Shown here in pieces: positions 8,156-17,178 of a stretch of DNA of 64,000 nucleotides; position 1 is the stretch's first letter; each line of letters starts with the position of its first letter. The notes beneath the pieces were generated by a model. The model was not told the DNA's origin. It saw only the letters and a program-made list of their open reading frames with translations, and did not search any database. Origin of the DNA: Mesorhizobium neociceri (GTDB lineage Bacteria > Pseudomonadota > Alphaproteobacteria > Rhizobiales > Rhizobiaceae); NCBI RefSeq assembly GCF_013520985.1, contig NZ_JACDTY010000016.1, positions 62,001 to 126,000 on the forward strand. Direction: 5' to 3'. The position numbers and the translations under genes were made by a program.

Positions 8156-8710
8156 TCACCGACTTATGGCGTCGGCCAGCTCATCCTTGCGACCCGACTG
8201 GCTCGCGGCTTTGGCCGCAAGGGCTGCCGCCATCTGGCTTTCCAACTCGCGCAGCTTGATGTTGAGGCTCGCCATGCCGCCCCAGCCGAATGTCGTGCGG
8301 TAGAGCGGTGCGATCTCGGGCGTCAGGAATTCGACAAGGGTTTCGTCCTCGACCCAGACCTTGAGCACCTTGAACAGGCGCGCGTCGACCAGCTCGCTGT
8401 GCCAACCCGTGCGGGCGGCAATGCCCTGGATGGTTTCGGTCGAATTGGGCGTGCTGAGCAGCACATGCGAGCCGGAGCGCAGGCGCATGTGCGGATCAAA
8501 GCCAATGCCGAGCGGCGCCTTCTGGTCCAGAACCGTGCCGCAAGGCAGGATTTCGATCAGCGAGCCGAAATCATCGCCAAGGCAGACGAACCATGCGCCC
8601 TGCGGGAATGGCGGCGACGGCGCGCGAACCGCTGTGGCGACAAGCATTTCGGCAAGAACGGTGGCGACGGCCTGGGGATCGCGGGCGTTGAATGAAGCGT
8701 GGTGCAGCAT
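8156..8710 (-). CDS. Glyoxalase/VOC-like protein of unknown function
   Basis: 184 residues from ATG 8710 (MLHHASFNARDPQAVA), with AGGA upstream. The start HHASFNARDPxAVA and the later GSHVLLST and ETLVEFLTPE segments fit a single beta-alpha-beta VOC-type fold, but the usual metal ligands are not clearly in place, so I do not assign an enzyme activity. The last 25 residues are an Ala/Lys-rich helix. It is minus strand, downstream of a cassette of small membrane proteins with a 44-nt gap, and may be co-transcribed with them. Confidence 0.7.
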   Translation of the reverse strand: MLHHASFNARDPQAVATVLAEMLVATAVRAPSPPFPQGAWFVCLGDDFGSLIEILPCGTVLDQKAPLGIGFDPHMRLRSGSHVLLSTPNSTETIQGIAARTGWHSELVDARLFKVLKVWVEDETLVEFLTPEIAPLYRTTFGWGGMASLNIKLRELESQMAAALAAKAASQSGRKDELADAISR

Positions 8711-8754
8711 GGCAATAGTCCTGTCTTTCAATACGGCCCGTCACAGCCACCTTG

Positions 8755-9057
8755 TCAGTGAGGTGTTTTCTGGACCCGGGATGTAACCATCGCGTGGCGC
8801 CGCGGCGGAACTGCCAGGTTACCTGGCGGTCTCAGCAACTCGATCAGGCGGTAGCTGTTGATCGGCAGCAGGATCAATTCCATGACCATAATCGGCCCGG
8901 AAGAGGTCAGAACGGCATAGACAAGAAGCGCGACGCTGCTCAGCACCGCGGCCACGCGCAGCTGCAACATGCGCCTCATCAAATAGGCCATGATGGTGAA
9001 GCCGGTTCCGGCATAGCCGACCACGTCGCTCCAGCTGATGAGATCGATCCAGTTCAC
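8755..9057 (-). CDS. Small three-helix inner-membrane protein
   Basis: 100 residues from a GTG at 9057 with GGGAGG about 10 nt upstream; the in-frame ATG at 9078 lies on top of that Shine-Dalgarno and is less likely. The sequence shows three hydrophobic segments: DVVGYAGTGFTIMAYLM, LRVAAVLSSVALLVYAVL and GPIMVMELILLPINSYRLIEL. It resembles small YgjV-like membrane proteins in which two or three helices precede a regulatory domain. The function is unknown. It is the last gene of a minus-strand cassette (9931 to 8755). Confidence 0.7.
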   Translation of the reverse strand: MNWIDLISWSDVVGYAGTGFTIMAYLMRRMLQLRVAAVLSSVALLVYAVLTSSGPIMVMELILLPINSYRLIELLRPPGNLAVPPRRHAMVTSRVQKTPH

Positions 9058-9125
9058 GGGTCTATTCGCCTCCCGCATCTGCCCGATCGATCGGCGACCG
9101 AGCTCTGTCGTTGGTTACCGCCGGT

Positions 9126-9395
9126 CTAGGGCCTGACCAGATTGTGCAACTGGTGGAACGAAATCTTCGGCCTGATGCCCTTGGGCAGGTTCGGTGCGAC
9201 ATGGGCGGAGAAGAAAAGGGTCGCGGCCTCCTTCGACTGCCAGATCTCGACCACGCGCCAGCCCTGCTCGGTGGGGTGGGAGGCGTGCAGGACAAAACCA
9301 TGCGACTGCCTGACGGCATCGCCGACCTTGACCAGCACGCTCTCGTAACCCGCCTGGGTCTGTCCTTCGATCTCGGTAACCAGCAGAACCGGCAT
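9126..9395 (-). CDS. Antibiotic biosynthesis monooxygenase (ABM)-like small protein
   Basis: 89 residues from ATG 9395 (MPVLLVTEIEGQTQAGYE), with GAAGGAGA upstream. The dimeric alpha/beta-barrel ABM pattern is visible: an N-terminal strand, a helix around YESVLVKVGDAV, then FVLHASHPTEQGWRVVEIWQSKEAATLFFSAHVAP. Such proteins range from quinol monooxygenases to uncharacterised stress proteins. It follows the DUF1772 gene by 74 nt on the same strand, a pairing that suggests a small oxidative or detoxification cassette; this is inference. Confidence 0.75.
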   Translation of the reverse strand: MPVLLVTEIEGQTQAGYESVLVKVGDAVRQSHGFVLHASHPTEQGWRVVEIWQSKEAATLFFSAHVAPNLPKGIRPKISFHQLHNLVRP

Positions 9396-9469
9396 CGTCT
9401 GTTTCTCCTTCAAAAGCGGGCACGAGCGGCCAGCGCCGGCCCATGCCGCAGCGTTTCGCAAAAACGGAA

Positions 9470-9931
9470 TCACCGGCTGAGCGTCAGGATGACCGCGGCA
9501 AACAGGCAGGCGTACTCAGCCAGCCCGAGTACAAGGCGCAGATTGTGGTTGGCCGCCCAGCGGTCGCGCGTTTGCGCCCAATCATCGGGAATGGTCACCG
9601 GCGTCCAGCTCTGGACCTGTTTGTTGAGCGGCACCTGGCGGCTGACGGTGAAGCCAATGTCGATCACCACCAGCGCCGCGGCGACGATGGTCAGGATGCG
9701 CGGCAGGCCGGTATCGACCGCAAACATCGCCATCGCCGCGATCAGCACCAGCGTCGTCAGCCTGACGACCGGCATCACCCGGGTAAACGTCCTGTCACGC
9801 ATCTGATGCATGGCCATGTACTGGCCGGCGGTGAGATCATCGATGCGAAAGTCGTGGATTACGCCCGAGACGTAGATGCCGGCAATAATTCCAGCCAGCG
9901 CAAGCGAAGACGTCATCAAAAAAATGTCCAT
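9470..9931 (-). CDS. DUF1772-like membrane protein
   Basis: 153 residues from ATG 9931 (MDIFLMTSSLALAGIIAGIYVSG) with AGGGA upstream. Four hydrophobic segments are visible, and the early GxxAGxYVS and the second-half TIPDDWAQTRDRWAANHNLRLVLGLAEY motif match the DUF1772 (anthrone oxygenase-like) family. Members are found in the cytoplasmic membrane. It is the first gene of the small cassette. Its Shine-Dalgarno region is duplicated: 14 bp at 9931-9944 recur at 9951-9964. Confidence 0.75.
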   Translation of the reverse strand: MDIFLMTSSLALAGIIAGIYVSGVIHDFRIDDLTAGQYMAMHQMRDRTFTRVMPVVRLTTLVLIAAMAMFAVDTGLPRILTIVAAALVVIDIGFTVSRQVPLNKQVQSWTPVTIPDDWAQTRDRWAANHNLRLVLGLAEYACLFAAVILTLSR

Positions 9932-10230
9932 GTCTTTTCCCTGCCCGAAATGTCTTTTCCCTGCTCGTAGTCGCCGCGAGGGCCAGCCGGACACCGCGTC
10001 AATCGCAACGCCCTGGCCAATGGTCGGGTATTAAAGGAGGCTGATGGCTCGGGCTTGGGCAGGACGGAACGATGTTTTGGGCAATGCGGCCCTTCGGCCG
10101 TATCAGAAACATCAAGCGCAGCGAGGTCGAAACCCGTCTGCAGACGTTGAGGCATACTTGCCAGCGACCGGTCGAATTCGTATCAGACCGTGCTGGCCAA
10201 TGGGGGCATCACGCTGAATTGGGAGCACCC

Positions 10231-10776
10231 GTGCAGGACAAAAACCAGACAAAACCGACCGGCTGGATGGCGACCGGAACGGCCGACGGCCAAGTGGTCA
10301 CGCCTGACTGGATGCCCATCGAGCCGGTGGCGATCGATGGCGTGAGGGTCAAGGAGATCAGGCCGGTCGCAACCTCCACCGGCTATCTGACCGAGATTTT
10401 TCGCGAGGAGTGGGAGCTCGATGCGGAGCCAGTCGGTCAGGTCTTCCAACGCACCTTGTATCCCGGTGCGGTGACAGGCTGGCATGCCCATGCGGTGACA
10501 ACCGATCGGCTGTTCTGCTGCGTCGGCAGCGTTCGCATTTCGCTGTTTGACGGACGCAAGGCCTCGCCGACTTTCGGCGCCGTCTGGCACAAGATTATCG
10601 GCCCGTTGCGCCCGGCGGTCATCATCATTCCGCCCGGCATATGGCACGGCGTCGTCTCAATTGGGCCGGAAACGGCAGTGCTGCTCAATCTCGTCGACAA
10701 GGCCTATGCCTATGACCAGCCCGATCACTGGCGCCTGCCGCCGGATACCGACCACATTCCCTACAAACTGGTGTAG
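10231..10776 (+). CDS. dTDP-4-dehydrorhamnose 3,5-epimerase-like cupin protein
   Basis: 181 residues from a GTG at 10231 that has GGGAG 5-6 nt upstream. The double-stranded beta-helix of RmlC-like proteins is recognisable: VGQVFQRTLYPGAVTGWHAHAVTTDRLF (with the HxH of the sugar-epimerase active site region), SVRISLFDGR, IIIPPGIWHGVVSIGPE and NLVDKAYAYDQPDHWRLPPD. Canonical RmlC converts a dTDP-keto-sugar, but no rmlABD genes are near, so the substrate is open. The next gene, a glycosyltransferase, starts one nucleotide after this stop, which argues for a shared role in a surface glycan. Confidence 0.82.
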   Translation: MQDKNQTKPTGWMATGTADGQVVTPDWMPIEPVAIDGVRVKEIRPVATSTGYLTEIFREEWELDAEPVGQVFQRTLYPGAVTGWHAHAVTTDRLFCCVGSVRISLFDGRKASPTFGAVWHKIIGPLRPAVIIIPPGIWHGVVSIGPETAVLLNLVDKAYAYDQPDHWRLPPDTDHIPYKLV

Positions 10777-10777
10777 C

Positions 10778-11776
10778 GTGGAAGCATCCGGGCAGCGCGA
10801 TCAGGTCGGCGGCGAACCGCTGGTCTCGGTCGTGATCGCAACCCACAACCGCCCGGCGGCACTGCGGCAGGCGCTGACCAGCCTCATGCGCCAGACGCAG
10901 CAAGACTGGGAAGCCCTGGTCATCGGCGATGATTGCAGGTCGGATACGGCGGCCGTCGTCGCTGAATTTCGCGATGCCCGCATCGTCTACATCGATCTTC
11001 CAGTCAATTTCGGCGAACAGTCCGGCCCTAACAATATCGGCTTTGCCAGGGCGCGTGGCCGCTTCGTCGCCTTGCTCAACCACGACGATCTGTGGTTTCC
11101 CGACCATCTGGCGGCGATGACCGGCTGGATCGATGCGACGGGCGCCGACGTGGTGCTGGCGCGCGGCGCCGTCATTCAACCGCCATCGGCGGCCGGCGAT
11201 CCCATCAATTCGATCTTCGGGTTCGGCAAGGACGGCTTTTACGACCCGGTCACGACGGAAGGATTTGGCTCGGCGCAAATGTTCCGCCGCGCTTCGTTCG
11301 GCCTGCTCGGACCCTGGCGGCCGGCTAGCCAATGCTTTTGCGAAAGTTCGCAGGACTGGCTGTTTCGGGCGTGGCGCAAGCGGGCGGTGATCGCGACGAT
11401 GCCGCATCTTACGGTGATCAAACTGCATTCCGGAATCCGCAAAGGTTCTTATCTCGACGACAGTGCGCAGGAACAGATGGACCTTTTGAACGCTATGCAG
11501 GCGCCGGACGCCTTGCGCGTGAACATCCTTGGTCGCGCACGCGAACCCGCCCGCCTGGCGGCTTCAAGCTATCTCAGGCGCAGGTTGATGGCGGCTCTTG
11601 GCATCCATCCCCGCGCCCGCGCCTTCCGCCGCAAGTATGAGCGAGGTGCCTTCGTCGCCAAACTGCGCCGGCTGCGTGGCCTGGCACCGATGCCTGAGCG
11701 CGAGCCCGGCGTAAGCGAATTGCTCGATCGCTACAGCAAGCGCGGCGATGCCGGCACCGAGCCGGATGCGGTCTAA
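10778..11776 (+). CDS. Family 2 glycosyltransferase
   Basis: 332 residues from a GTG at 10778, one base after the TAG of the preceding gene, so it is likely translated by coupling; the open frame extends further upstream only as an overlap. The GT-A fold is clear: PLVSVVIATHNRPAALRQALTSLMRQTQQDWEALVIGDD and the metal-binding LNHDDLWFPDHLAAM. The C-terminal 80 residues are basic and may lie on the membrane face. Donor and acceptor are unknown. Paired with the cupin epimerase, it may decorate lipopolysaccharide or capsule. Confidence 0.85.
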   Translation: MEASGQRDQVGGEPLVSVVIATHNRPAALRQALTSLMRQTQQDWEALVIGDDCRSDTAAVVAEFRDARIVYIDLPVNFGEQSGPNNIGFARARGRFVALLNHDDLWFPDHLAAMTGWIDATGADVVLARGAVIQPPSAAGDPINSIFGFGKDGFYDPVTTEGFGSAQMFRRASFGLLGPWRPASQCFCESSQDWLFRAWRKRAVIATMPHLTVIKLHSGIRKGSYLDDSAQEQMDLLNAMQAPDALRVNILGRAREPARLAASSYLRRRLMAALGIHPRARAFRRKYERGAFVAKLRRLRGLAPMPEREPGVSELLDRYSKRGDAGTEPDAV

Positions 11777-11811
11777 GAAAGCCTTCCCGCGTCCGTCCAG
11801 CACTCTCAAAC

Positions 11812-11844
11812 AAAAACCCGCGGGATCGCTCCCGCGGGTTTTTT
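11812..11844. terminator. Bidirectional rho-independent terminator
   Basis: AAAACCCGCGGGA and TCCCGCGGGTTTT flank a TCGC tetraloop, with an A-run before and a T-run after. It sits between the convergent glycosyltransferase (35 nt past its stop) and hppA (20 nt past its stop) and can serve both. Confidence 0.9.
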
Positions 11845-11864
11845 CCCGAAGCAGTGGCGTTGCC

Positions 11865-14006
11865 CTAGCCGTGCGCGAGCACGGCCAGCAGCAGGAGCGC
11901 GACGATGTTGGTGATCTTGATCGCCGGGTTGACCGCAGGACCTGCGGTGTCCTTGTAGGGATCACCGACCGTGTCGCCGGTCACCGAAGCCTTGTGCGCT
12001 TCGGAACCCTTGAGGTGCTTGACGCCGTCCTTGTCGACAAAACCGTCTTCGAACGACTTCTTGGCGTTGTCCCAGGCGCCGCCACCGGACGTCATCGAGA
12101 TGGCGACGAACAGGCCGTTGACGATGACGCCGAGCAGCGAAGCGCCGAGGGCTGCAAAGGCGGACGCCTTCGAGCCCGAGATCAACAGCACGCCGAAATA
12201 GACGACGAGCGGCGCCAGAACCGGCAGCAGCGAGGGGATGATCATTTCCCGGATCGCAGCCTTGGTCAGAAGGTCGACGGCGCGCGCATAGTTCGGCTTG
12301 GAGGTGCCGGCCATGATGCCCGGATCCTCGCGGAACTGCTTGCGCACCTCCTCGACGATGGCGCCGGCCGCGCGGCCGACGGCCGTCATGGCGATGCCGC
12401 CGAACAGATACGGGATGAGGCCGCCAAAGATCAGACCGGCGACGACATAGGGGTTGGAGAGATCGAAGGAGACATCGCCCATGCCCTGGAAGTAAGGATA
12501 TTTGTCGCCATTGGCGGCAAAGAACTTCAAATCGTTCGAATAGGCAGCAAACAGCACCAGCGCGCCGAGCCCGGCCGAACCGATGGCATAGCCCTTGGTC
12601 ACCGCCTTGGTGGTGTTGCCGACCGCGTCGAGCGCGTCGGTGAAGTGGCGCACTTCCTTGGGCAGGCCGGCCATTTCGGCAATACCGCCGGCATTGTCGG
12701 TGACCGGGCCGAAGGCGTCGAGGGCGACGATCATGCCGGCAAGGCCGAGCATGGTGGTAACCGCGATCGCCGTCCCGAACAGGCCGGCAAGCTGGTAGGT
12801 CGAGATGATGCCGCCGACGATGACGATTGCCGGCAGTGCTGTCGATTCCAGCGAGACCGCAAGACCCTGGATGACGTTGGTGCCGTGACCGGTCACCGAA
12901 GCCTGGGCGATGGAGTTCACCGGGCGCTTGCCGGTACCGGTGTAGTATTCGGTGATCACCACGATGAGACCGGTCACCACGAGGCCGATCAGGCCGCAGA
13001 TGAACAGGTTCTTGCCGATGATGGTCATGCCGGCAACGGTGCCGACCTCGCCCCAGCCGACGGTTGCCGAGGTGGCGACGCCGAGGCCGACGATCGACAA
13101 CAAGCCAGTGACGATCAGACCTTTGTAGAGGGCGCCCATGATCGAGCCGTTGGAACCGAGCTTGACGAAGAAGGTGCCGACGATCGAGGTCAGGATGCAG
13201 GCGCCGCAGATGGCGAGCGGATAGAGCATCGCCGCACCCAGAGCGGCGGTGCCGCCGAAGAAGATGGCGGCCAGAACCATGGTGGCGACGACGGTCACCG
13301 CATAGGTTTCGAAGAGGTCGGCGGCCATGCCGGCGCAGTCGCCGACATTGTCGCCGACATTGTCGGCGATGGTGGCCGGGTTGCGCGGATCATCTTCGGG
13401 AATACCGGCTTCGACCTTGCCGACGAGGTCGCCGCCGACGTCGGCGCCCTTGGTAAAGATGCCGCCGCCGAGACGGGCGAAGATCGAGATCAGCGAAGCG
13501 CCGAAGCCGAGCGAAACCAGCGAGTCGATGACGATGCGGTCATTGGGCTGCAGGCCCATCGGGCCGGTCAGGATATAGTAGTAAATCGACACGCCGAGCA
13601 GCGCGAGGCCAGCCACCAGCATGCCGGTGATGGCGCCCGATTTGAAGGCGATGTCGAGGCCGGCGGCGAGGCTGTTCGACGCTGCCTGCGCGGTGCGCAC
13701 ATTGGCCCGCACCGAGACGTGCATGCCGATGAAGCCGGCGGCGCCCGAGAGCACGGCGCCGATCAGGAAGCCGACCGCGGCGGTGATCGAGAGCAGCCAC
13801 CAGGCGAGAATGAGCACGACCACGCCGACAATGGCGATGGTGGTGTACTGGCGCGCCAGATAGGCCTGCGCGCCTTCGCGGATGGCGGCGGAGATTTCCT
13901 GCATGCGTGCATTGCCCTGATCGGCTGCAAGGACCGATCGTGTCGCCCAGATGGCGTAAAGGATTGAAAGCAAGCCGCAGGCGATGACGGCAGAAATGAT
14001 GGTCAT
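11865..14006 (-). CDS. hppA: Membrane-bound K+-independent proton-pumping pyrophosphatase
   Basis: 713 residues, about 16 membrane helices. It couples PPi hydrolysis to H+ export across the cytoplasmic or acidocalcisome membrane. The substrate-site motif DNVGDNVGD gives Asp215, Asp219 and Asp223, preceded by GGGIFTKGADVGGDLVGKVE. At the selectivity position the motif reads GNTTKA with Lys467; in K+-dependent enzymes this residue is Ala, so this is the K+-insensitive class. The length is normal. It is monocistronic, with its own hairpin terminator. Confidence 0.97.
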   Translation of the reverse strand: MTIISAVIACGLLSILYAIWATRSVLAADQGNARMQEISAAIREGAQAYLARQYTTIAIVGVVVLILAWWLLSITAAVGFLIGAVLSGAAGFIGMHVSVRANVRTAQAASNSLAAGLDIAFKSGAITGMLVAGLALLGVSIYYYILTGPMGLQPNDRIVIDSLVSLGFGASLISIFARLGGGIFTKGADVGGDLVGKVEAGIPEDDPRNPATIADNVGDNVGDCAGMAADLFETYAVTVVATMVLAAIFFGGTAALGAAMLYPLAICGACILTSIVGTFFVKLGSNGSIMGALYKGLIVTGLLSIVGLGVATSATVGWGEVGTVAGMTIIGKNLFICGLIGLVVTGLIVVITEYYTGTGKRPVNSIAQASVTGHGTNVIQGLAVSLESTALPAIVIVGGIISTYQLAGLFGTAIAVTTMLGLAGMIVALDAFGPVTDNAGGIAEMAGLPKEVRHFTDALDAVGNTTKAVTKGYAIGSAGLGALVLFAAYSNDLKFFAANGDKYPYFQGMGDVSFDLSNPYVVAGLIFGGLIPYLFGGIAMTAVGRAAGAIVEEVRKQFREDPGIMAGTSKPNYARAVDLLTKAAIREMIIPSLLPVLAPLVVYFGVLLISGSKASAFAALGASLLGVIVNGLFVAISMTSGGGAWDNAKKSFEDGFVDKDGVKHLKGSEAHKASVTGDTVGDPYKDTAGPAVNPAIKITNIVALLLLAVLAHG

Positions 14007-14265
14007 TGCCGAATTTTCCTCGATTGATGGCCCAAAAGAACCCCTCCCTGGGCCGTTGAGACGGGGAGCGGATGCCGGCAGGCGGAATCCGTCCTTCGCA
14101 GCGGTGTATGCGAAACAGGGCTCGGAACGTCAAGATATTGTTCGGTTTTTGCCCGGCTTTCAGCCAAAAGGTTTGGGCCAGAACATTTCCGTCGCCGATG
14201 CCTCGCTATTAGATCGATTGAAATGACGCGGCGTCAGTCAATCGTGGCGGCAGTCCAGCGGAAGA

Positions 14266-15018
14266 TCAGTCGCCGGTCGCCTGCCCCATCCGGCGCGCGG
14301 TGTAGCGCTCAATGGCCGACAGGCCGTCATAGATCAGCACGGCAAGGGCAGCGACAATGAGGCCGCCTTGCAGGACGAAGGCAAGGTTGTTCGACAGCAG
14401 GCCAGCGATGATCACCTCGCCCAGCGTCTTGGCGGCAACCGTCGAGCCGATCGTTGCGGTGGCCAGGCTGATCACCACCGACAGCCTTATGCCGCCCAGA
14501 ATGACCGGGGCGCTGAGCGGCAATTCGACCCTGATCAGCCTTTGCCACCCGGTCATGCCGGCACCGCGCGCGGCCTCCATGACATTGCCGGGCAGCGTCG
14601 TCAGCCCGGTCAGCGCGTTCTCGAAGATCGGCAGCAGGCCGTAGAGGAACAGCGCAATCAGCGTCGGCTTCTCGCCGAAACCGACGGCGGGCACCGCGAG
14701 CGCCAGCACCGCCACCGGCGGAAAGGTCTGGCCGATATTGACCAGGCTTCGCGACAGCGGCAGGAATTCGGCCCCCGCCGGCCGGGTGACGAGGATGGCG
14801 AGTGCCACGGCAACGATGGTGGCGGCCACGGTGGCGATCAACACGGTCCTGAGATGCAGCAGCGTCAGCGTCAGCAGGCTGCCCTGATTGTAGATCGCCG
14901 GCGCGTTGTTTTCGGTCAGCGGCTTCAACAGCGGCTCGAACCAGCCGGGATTGGTGACGAAGGCGACGAGCAACACCACCAAGGCCAGCCTGAGCAGCGA
15001 AGGCAGCCAGGCTTTCAT
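14266..15018 (-). CDS. yehW: Osmolyte ABC transporter permease (YehW-like)
   Basis: 250 residues from ATG 15018, overlapping the ATPase stop by 4 nt (ATGA). Five to six membrane helices and the EAA loop (GNVMEAARGAGMTGWQRLIRVELPLSAPVILGGIRL) identify a binding-protein-dependent transport inner-membrane component. Its size, and its position as the last of four genes in the order binding protein, long permease, ATPase, short permease, match enteric osmF-yehYXW, a glycine-betaine-type system induced by osmotic and stationary stress. The real substrate here is untested. Confidence 0.85.
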   Translation of the reverse strand: MKAWLPSLLRLALVVLLVAFVTNPGWFEPLLKPLTENNAPAIYNQGSLLTLTLLHLRTVLIATVAATIVAVALAILVTRPAGAEFLPLSRSLVNIGQTFPPVAVLALAVPAVGFGEKPTLIALFLYGLLPIFENALTGLTTLPGNVMEAARGAGMTGWQRLIRVELPLSAPVILGGIRLSVVISLATATIGSTVAAKTLGEVIIAGLLSNNLAFVLQGGLIVAALAVLIYDGLSAIERYTARRMGQATGD

Positions 15019-15953
15019 GCCGGCCTCGCCGCGCGCTTCACCAGCCCGTCGACGGTGACGCGGCCGAGCGGCTTGCCGTCTTCGTCTTTGACCGGCAGCG
15101 CCGGCCGGCCTGACCACAGAAGCTCCGCCAATGCATCGCGCTGACTGGCATCGCCGGGAATCGCCTCGCCTTCGGCGGTGCCCTTTTCCACGGCGTCGCG
15201 CACGCGGCCGAGCGACAAAAGCCGGAACGGCTTTTCGCTGGCGCCGACCAGGGTTTCGACGAAGGCACTAGCAGGCCGCGCCAGGATCTCTTCCGGCTTG
15301 GCATATTGCACCAGCTTGCCAGAATCCATGACGGCGATCTTGTCGCCCATATGCACCGCCTCCTCCATGTCGTGGGTGACGAGGATGATGGTGGTGCCGA
15401 AGCGCTTCTGGATCGCCAGCAGATCCTCCTGCGCCTTGGTGCGGATGATCGGGTCGAGCGCGCCGAACGGCTCGTCCATCAGAAGCACGTTGGGCTCGGC
15501 GGCGAGCGCACGGGCGACGCCGACGCGCTGCTGCTGCCCCCCGGACAGTTCGTGCGGATAGCGCGGGCCATAGGCCTCGGGGTCGAGCTGATAGAGTGTC
15601 ATCAGCTCTTCGACGCGGGACTTGATGCGGTCCTTGTCCCAGCCGAGCAGCACCGGCACGGTGGCGATGTTCTGCGCCACGGTGCGGTGTGGGAACAGGC
15701 CGTGGCCCTGGATGGCGTAGCCGATGCTGCGGCGCAGCTCGTAGCCCGGCAGCGATCGGTTGTCGTTGCCGTCGAGTTTGATCACACCAGCGGTCGGCTC
15801 GACCAACCGGTTGATCATCCGCAGCAGCGTCGTCTTGCCGGAACCGGAGGTGCCGACGATGACGCAGACCGTGCGGGGCTCGATGACCATCGACACGTCG
15901 TCGACCACGGTCGTCGCATCGTAGCGCTTGGTAATGCCTTCGATCTCGATCAT
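15015..15953 (-). CDS. yehX: Osmolyte ABC transporter ATP-binding protein (YehX/OpuCA-like)
   Basis: 312 residues. Walker A GTSGSGKT is at 34-41, Q-loop IQGHGLFPHRTVAQN, signature LSGGQQQR at 136-143, Walker B VLLMDEPFGALD with Asp160, and H-loop ILVTHDMEEA. A C-terminal domain (DALAELLWSGRPALPVKDEDGKPLGRVTVDGL) resembles the CBS-type regulatory domain of betaine/carnitine transporters that sense ionic strength. It overlaps both flanking permease genes by 4 nt, so translation is coupled. Confidence 0.9.
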   Translation of the reverse strand: MIEIEGITKRYDATTVVDDVSMVIEPRTVCVIVGTSGSGKTTLLRMINRLVEPTAGVIKLDGNDNRSLPGYELRRSIGYAIQGHGLFPHRTVAQNIATVPVLLGWDKDRIKSRVEELMTLYQLDPEAYGPRYPHELSGGQQQRVGVARALAAEPNVLLMDEPFGALDPIIRTKAQEDLLAIQKRFGTTIILVTHDMEEAVHMGDKIAVMDSGKLVQYAKPEEILARPASAFVETLVGASEKPFRLLSLGRVRDAVEKGTAEGEAIPGDASQRDALAELLWSGRPALPVKDEDGKPLGRVTVDGLVKRAARPA

Positions 15954-17122
15954 GCCGTTTCAACCCTGCGCTTGGTGGCGGTCATTTCGATGACTGCGTC
16001 GAGGATGATGGCGGCGGCGAAGGCCAGTGCCACCGTCGGCACGGCGCCGAGCAACACCAGGTCCATCGCCGTCTGGCCGACGCCCTGGAACACGAACACG
16101 CCAAAGCCGCCGCCACCGATGAGTGCTGCGATGGTGGCCAGGCCGATGTTTTGCACCAGGACGATGCGGATGCCGGTGAGAATGACCGGAAAGGCCAGCG
16201 GAAACTCGACGCCAAACAGGCGCTGGCGATCGGTCATGCCCATGCCGCGCGCGGCATCGTTGGCCGCGCGGGGTACCCCGGCAAGCCCAACCACCGTGTT
16301 GGCCACCACAGGCAGCAGCGAATAGAGAAACAAAGCGACGAAGGCAGGCGCGGTGCCGATGCCACGGATACCGAGCGCTGCAGCACCCGGCACATGGGTT
16401 GCCACCCAGCCGAGCGGCGCGATCAACAGGCCGAACAGCGCGATCGAGGGAATGGTCTGGACGATGTTGAGCACATTGAGCACGCCGGCGCGCAACCGTT
16501 CGACGCGATGGCACAGAATGCCGAGCGGCAGGCCGACGATCACCGCCGCCGCCAGCGATCCCAGCGCCAGCGTGATGTGCTTGGAGCCTTCGGCCCAGAA
16601 GCTGTCGGCGCGGTTGGCATATTCCTTGAGGATCGACAGGCTGTCCCACTGACCCGATACCAACAGCAGGCCGATGGCAAGAGCAGCGACGACAAGCACG
16701 CCGACGCGGGCCAAAGGCGACAGGTTGAGCCTGGTCAGCACATCGGCGAGTAGCAGCGTGAAAGCGAAGATCAGCAGCCAGAAGCCGGAGGCCGGTGAGA
16801 TGCGGGCGAAGGTGTTGCCCGCCGGCGTCAGGAAGGTGCCGGCGACACCGATCAAAATGGCAAGGGCTGCAAGCGCCACCACGCTTGCCACAAGGCGCAG
16901 GACCAGCGGGGTTTTCAGCAGGGCAATCATCGCGGCCACGACGACGATCGCCAGCAGCAGCGGCCCGACAGCCGCGGGCAACGCCTCTAGTATCGAACGC
17001 GCCTCACCGGGCACGATGCGGTTGGCGCGGAAGGTGGCGAACGAGGCGAAGAAAGCCGCATAGGCAACGATCGCCGCGATGACCACGCCGAGCTTGTCGA
17101 AACGCGGGGTCATGAGGCCCAC
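15950..17122 (-). CDS. yehY: Osmolyte ABC transporter permease, long form (YehY-like)
   Basis: 390 residues, against roughly 385 for E. coli YehY. An N-terminal block of about 160 residues with several extra helices precedes the standard permease domain (KHITLALGSLAAAVIVGLPLGILCHR onward). The EAA loop reads PRAANDAARGMGMTDRQRLFGVEFPLAFP. This longer form distinguishes the YehY partner from YehW. The gene follows the binding-protein gene after a 245-nt gap that holds a repeat element, and overlaps the ATPase by 4 nt. Confidence 0.85.
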   Translation of the reverse strand: MGLMTPRFDKLGVVIAAIVAYAAFFASFATFRANRIVPGEARSILEALPAAVGPLLLAIVVVAAMIALLKTPLVLRLVASVVALAALAILIGVAGTFLTPAGNTFARISPASGFWLLIFAFTLLLADVLTRLNLSPLARVGVLVVAALAIGLLLVSGQWDSLSILKEYANRADSFWAEGSKHITLALGSLAAAVIVGLPLGILCHRVERLRAGVLNVLNIVQTIPSIALFGLLIAPLGWVATHVPGAAALGIRGIGTAPAFVALFLYSLLPVVANTVVGLAGVPRAANDAARGMGMTDRQRLFGVEFPLAFPVILTGIRIVLVQNIGLATIAALIGGGGFGVFVFQGVGQTAMDLVLLGAVPTVALAFAAAIILDAVIEMTATKRRVETA

Positions 17123-17178
17123 TCGTGCGGAGCGGTGTGCTCTGAGCGGGATGCAGGAGGGAAAGCTCTGCGCGAGGC

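Noticed and set aside
11748..13967. 739-residue open frame on the plus strand over hppA
   Set aside because: It is the antisense shadow of hppA, an artefact of high GC; composition is rich in Asp, His, Arg and Gly with no fold.
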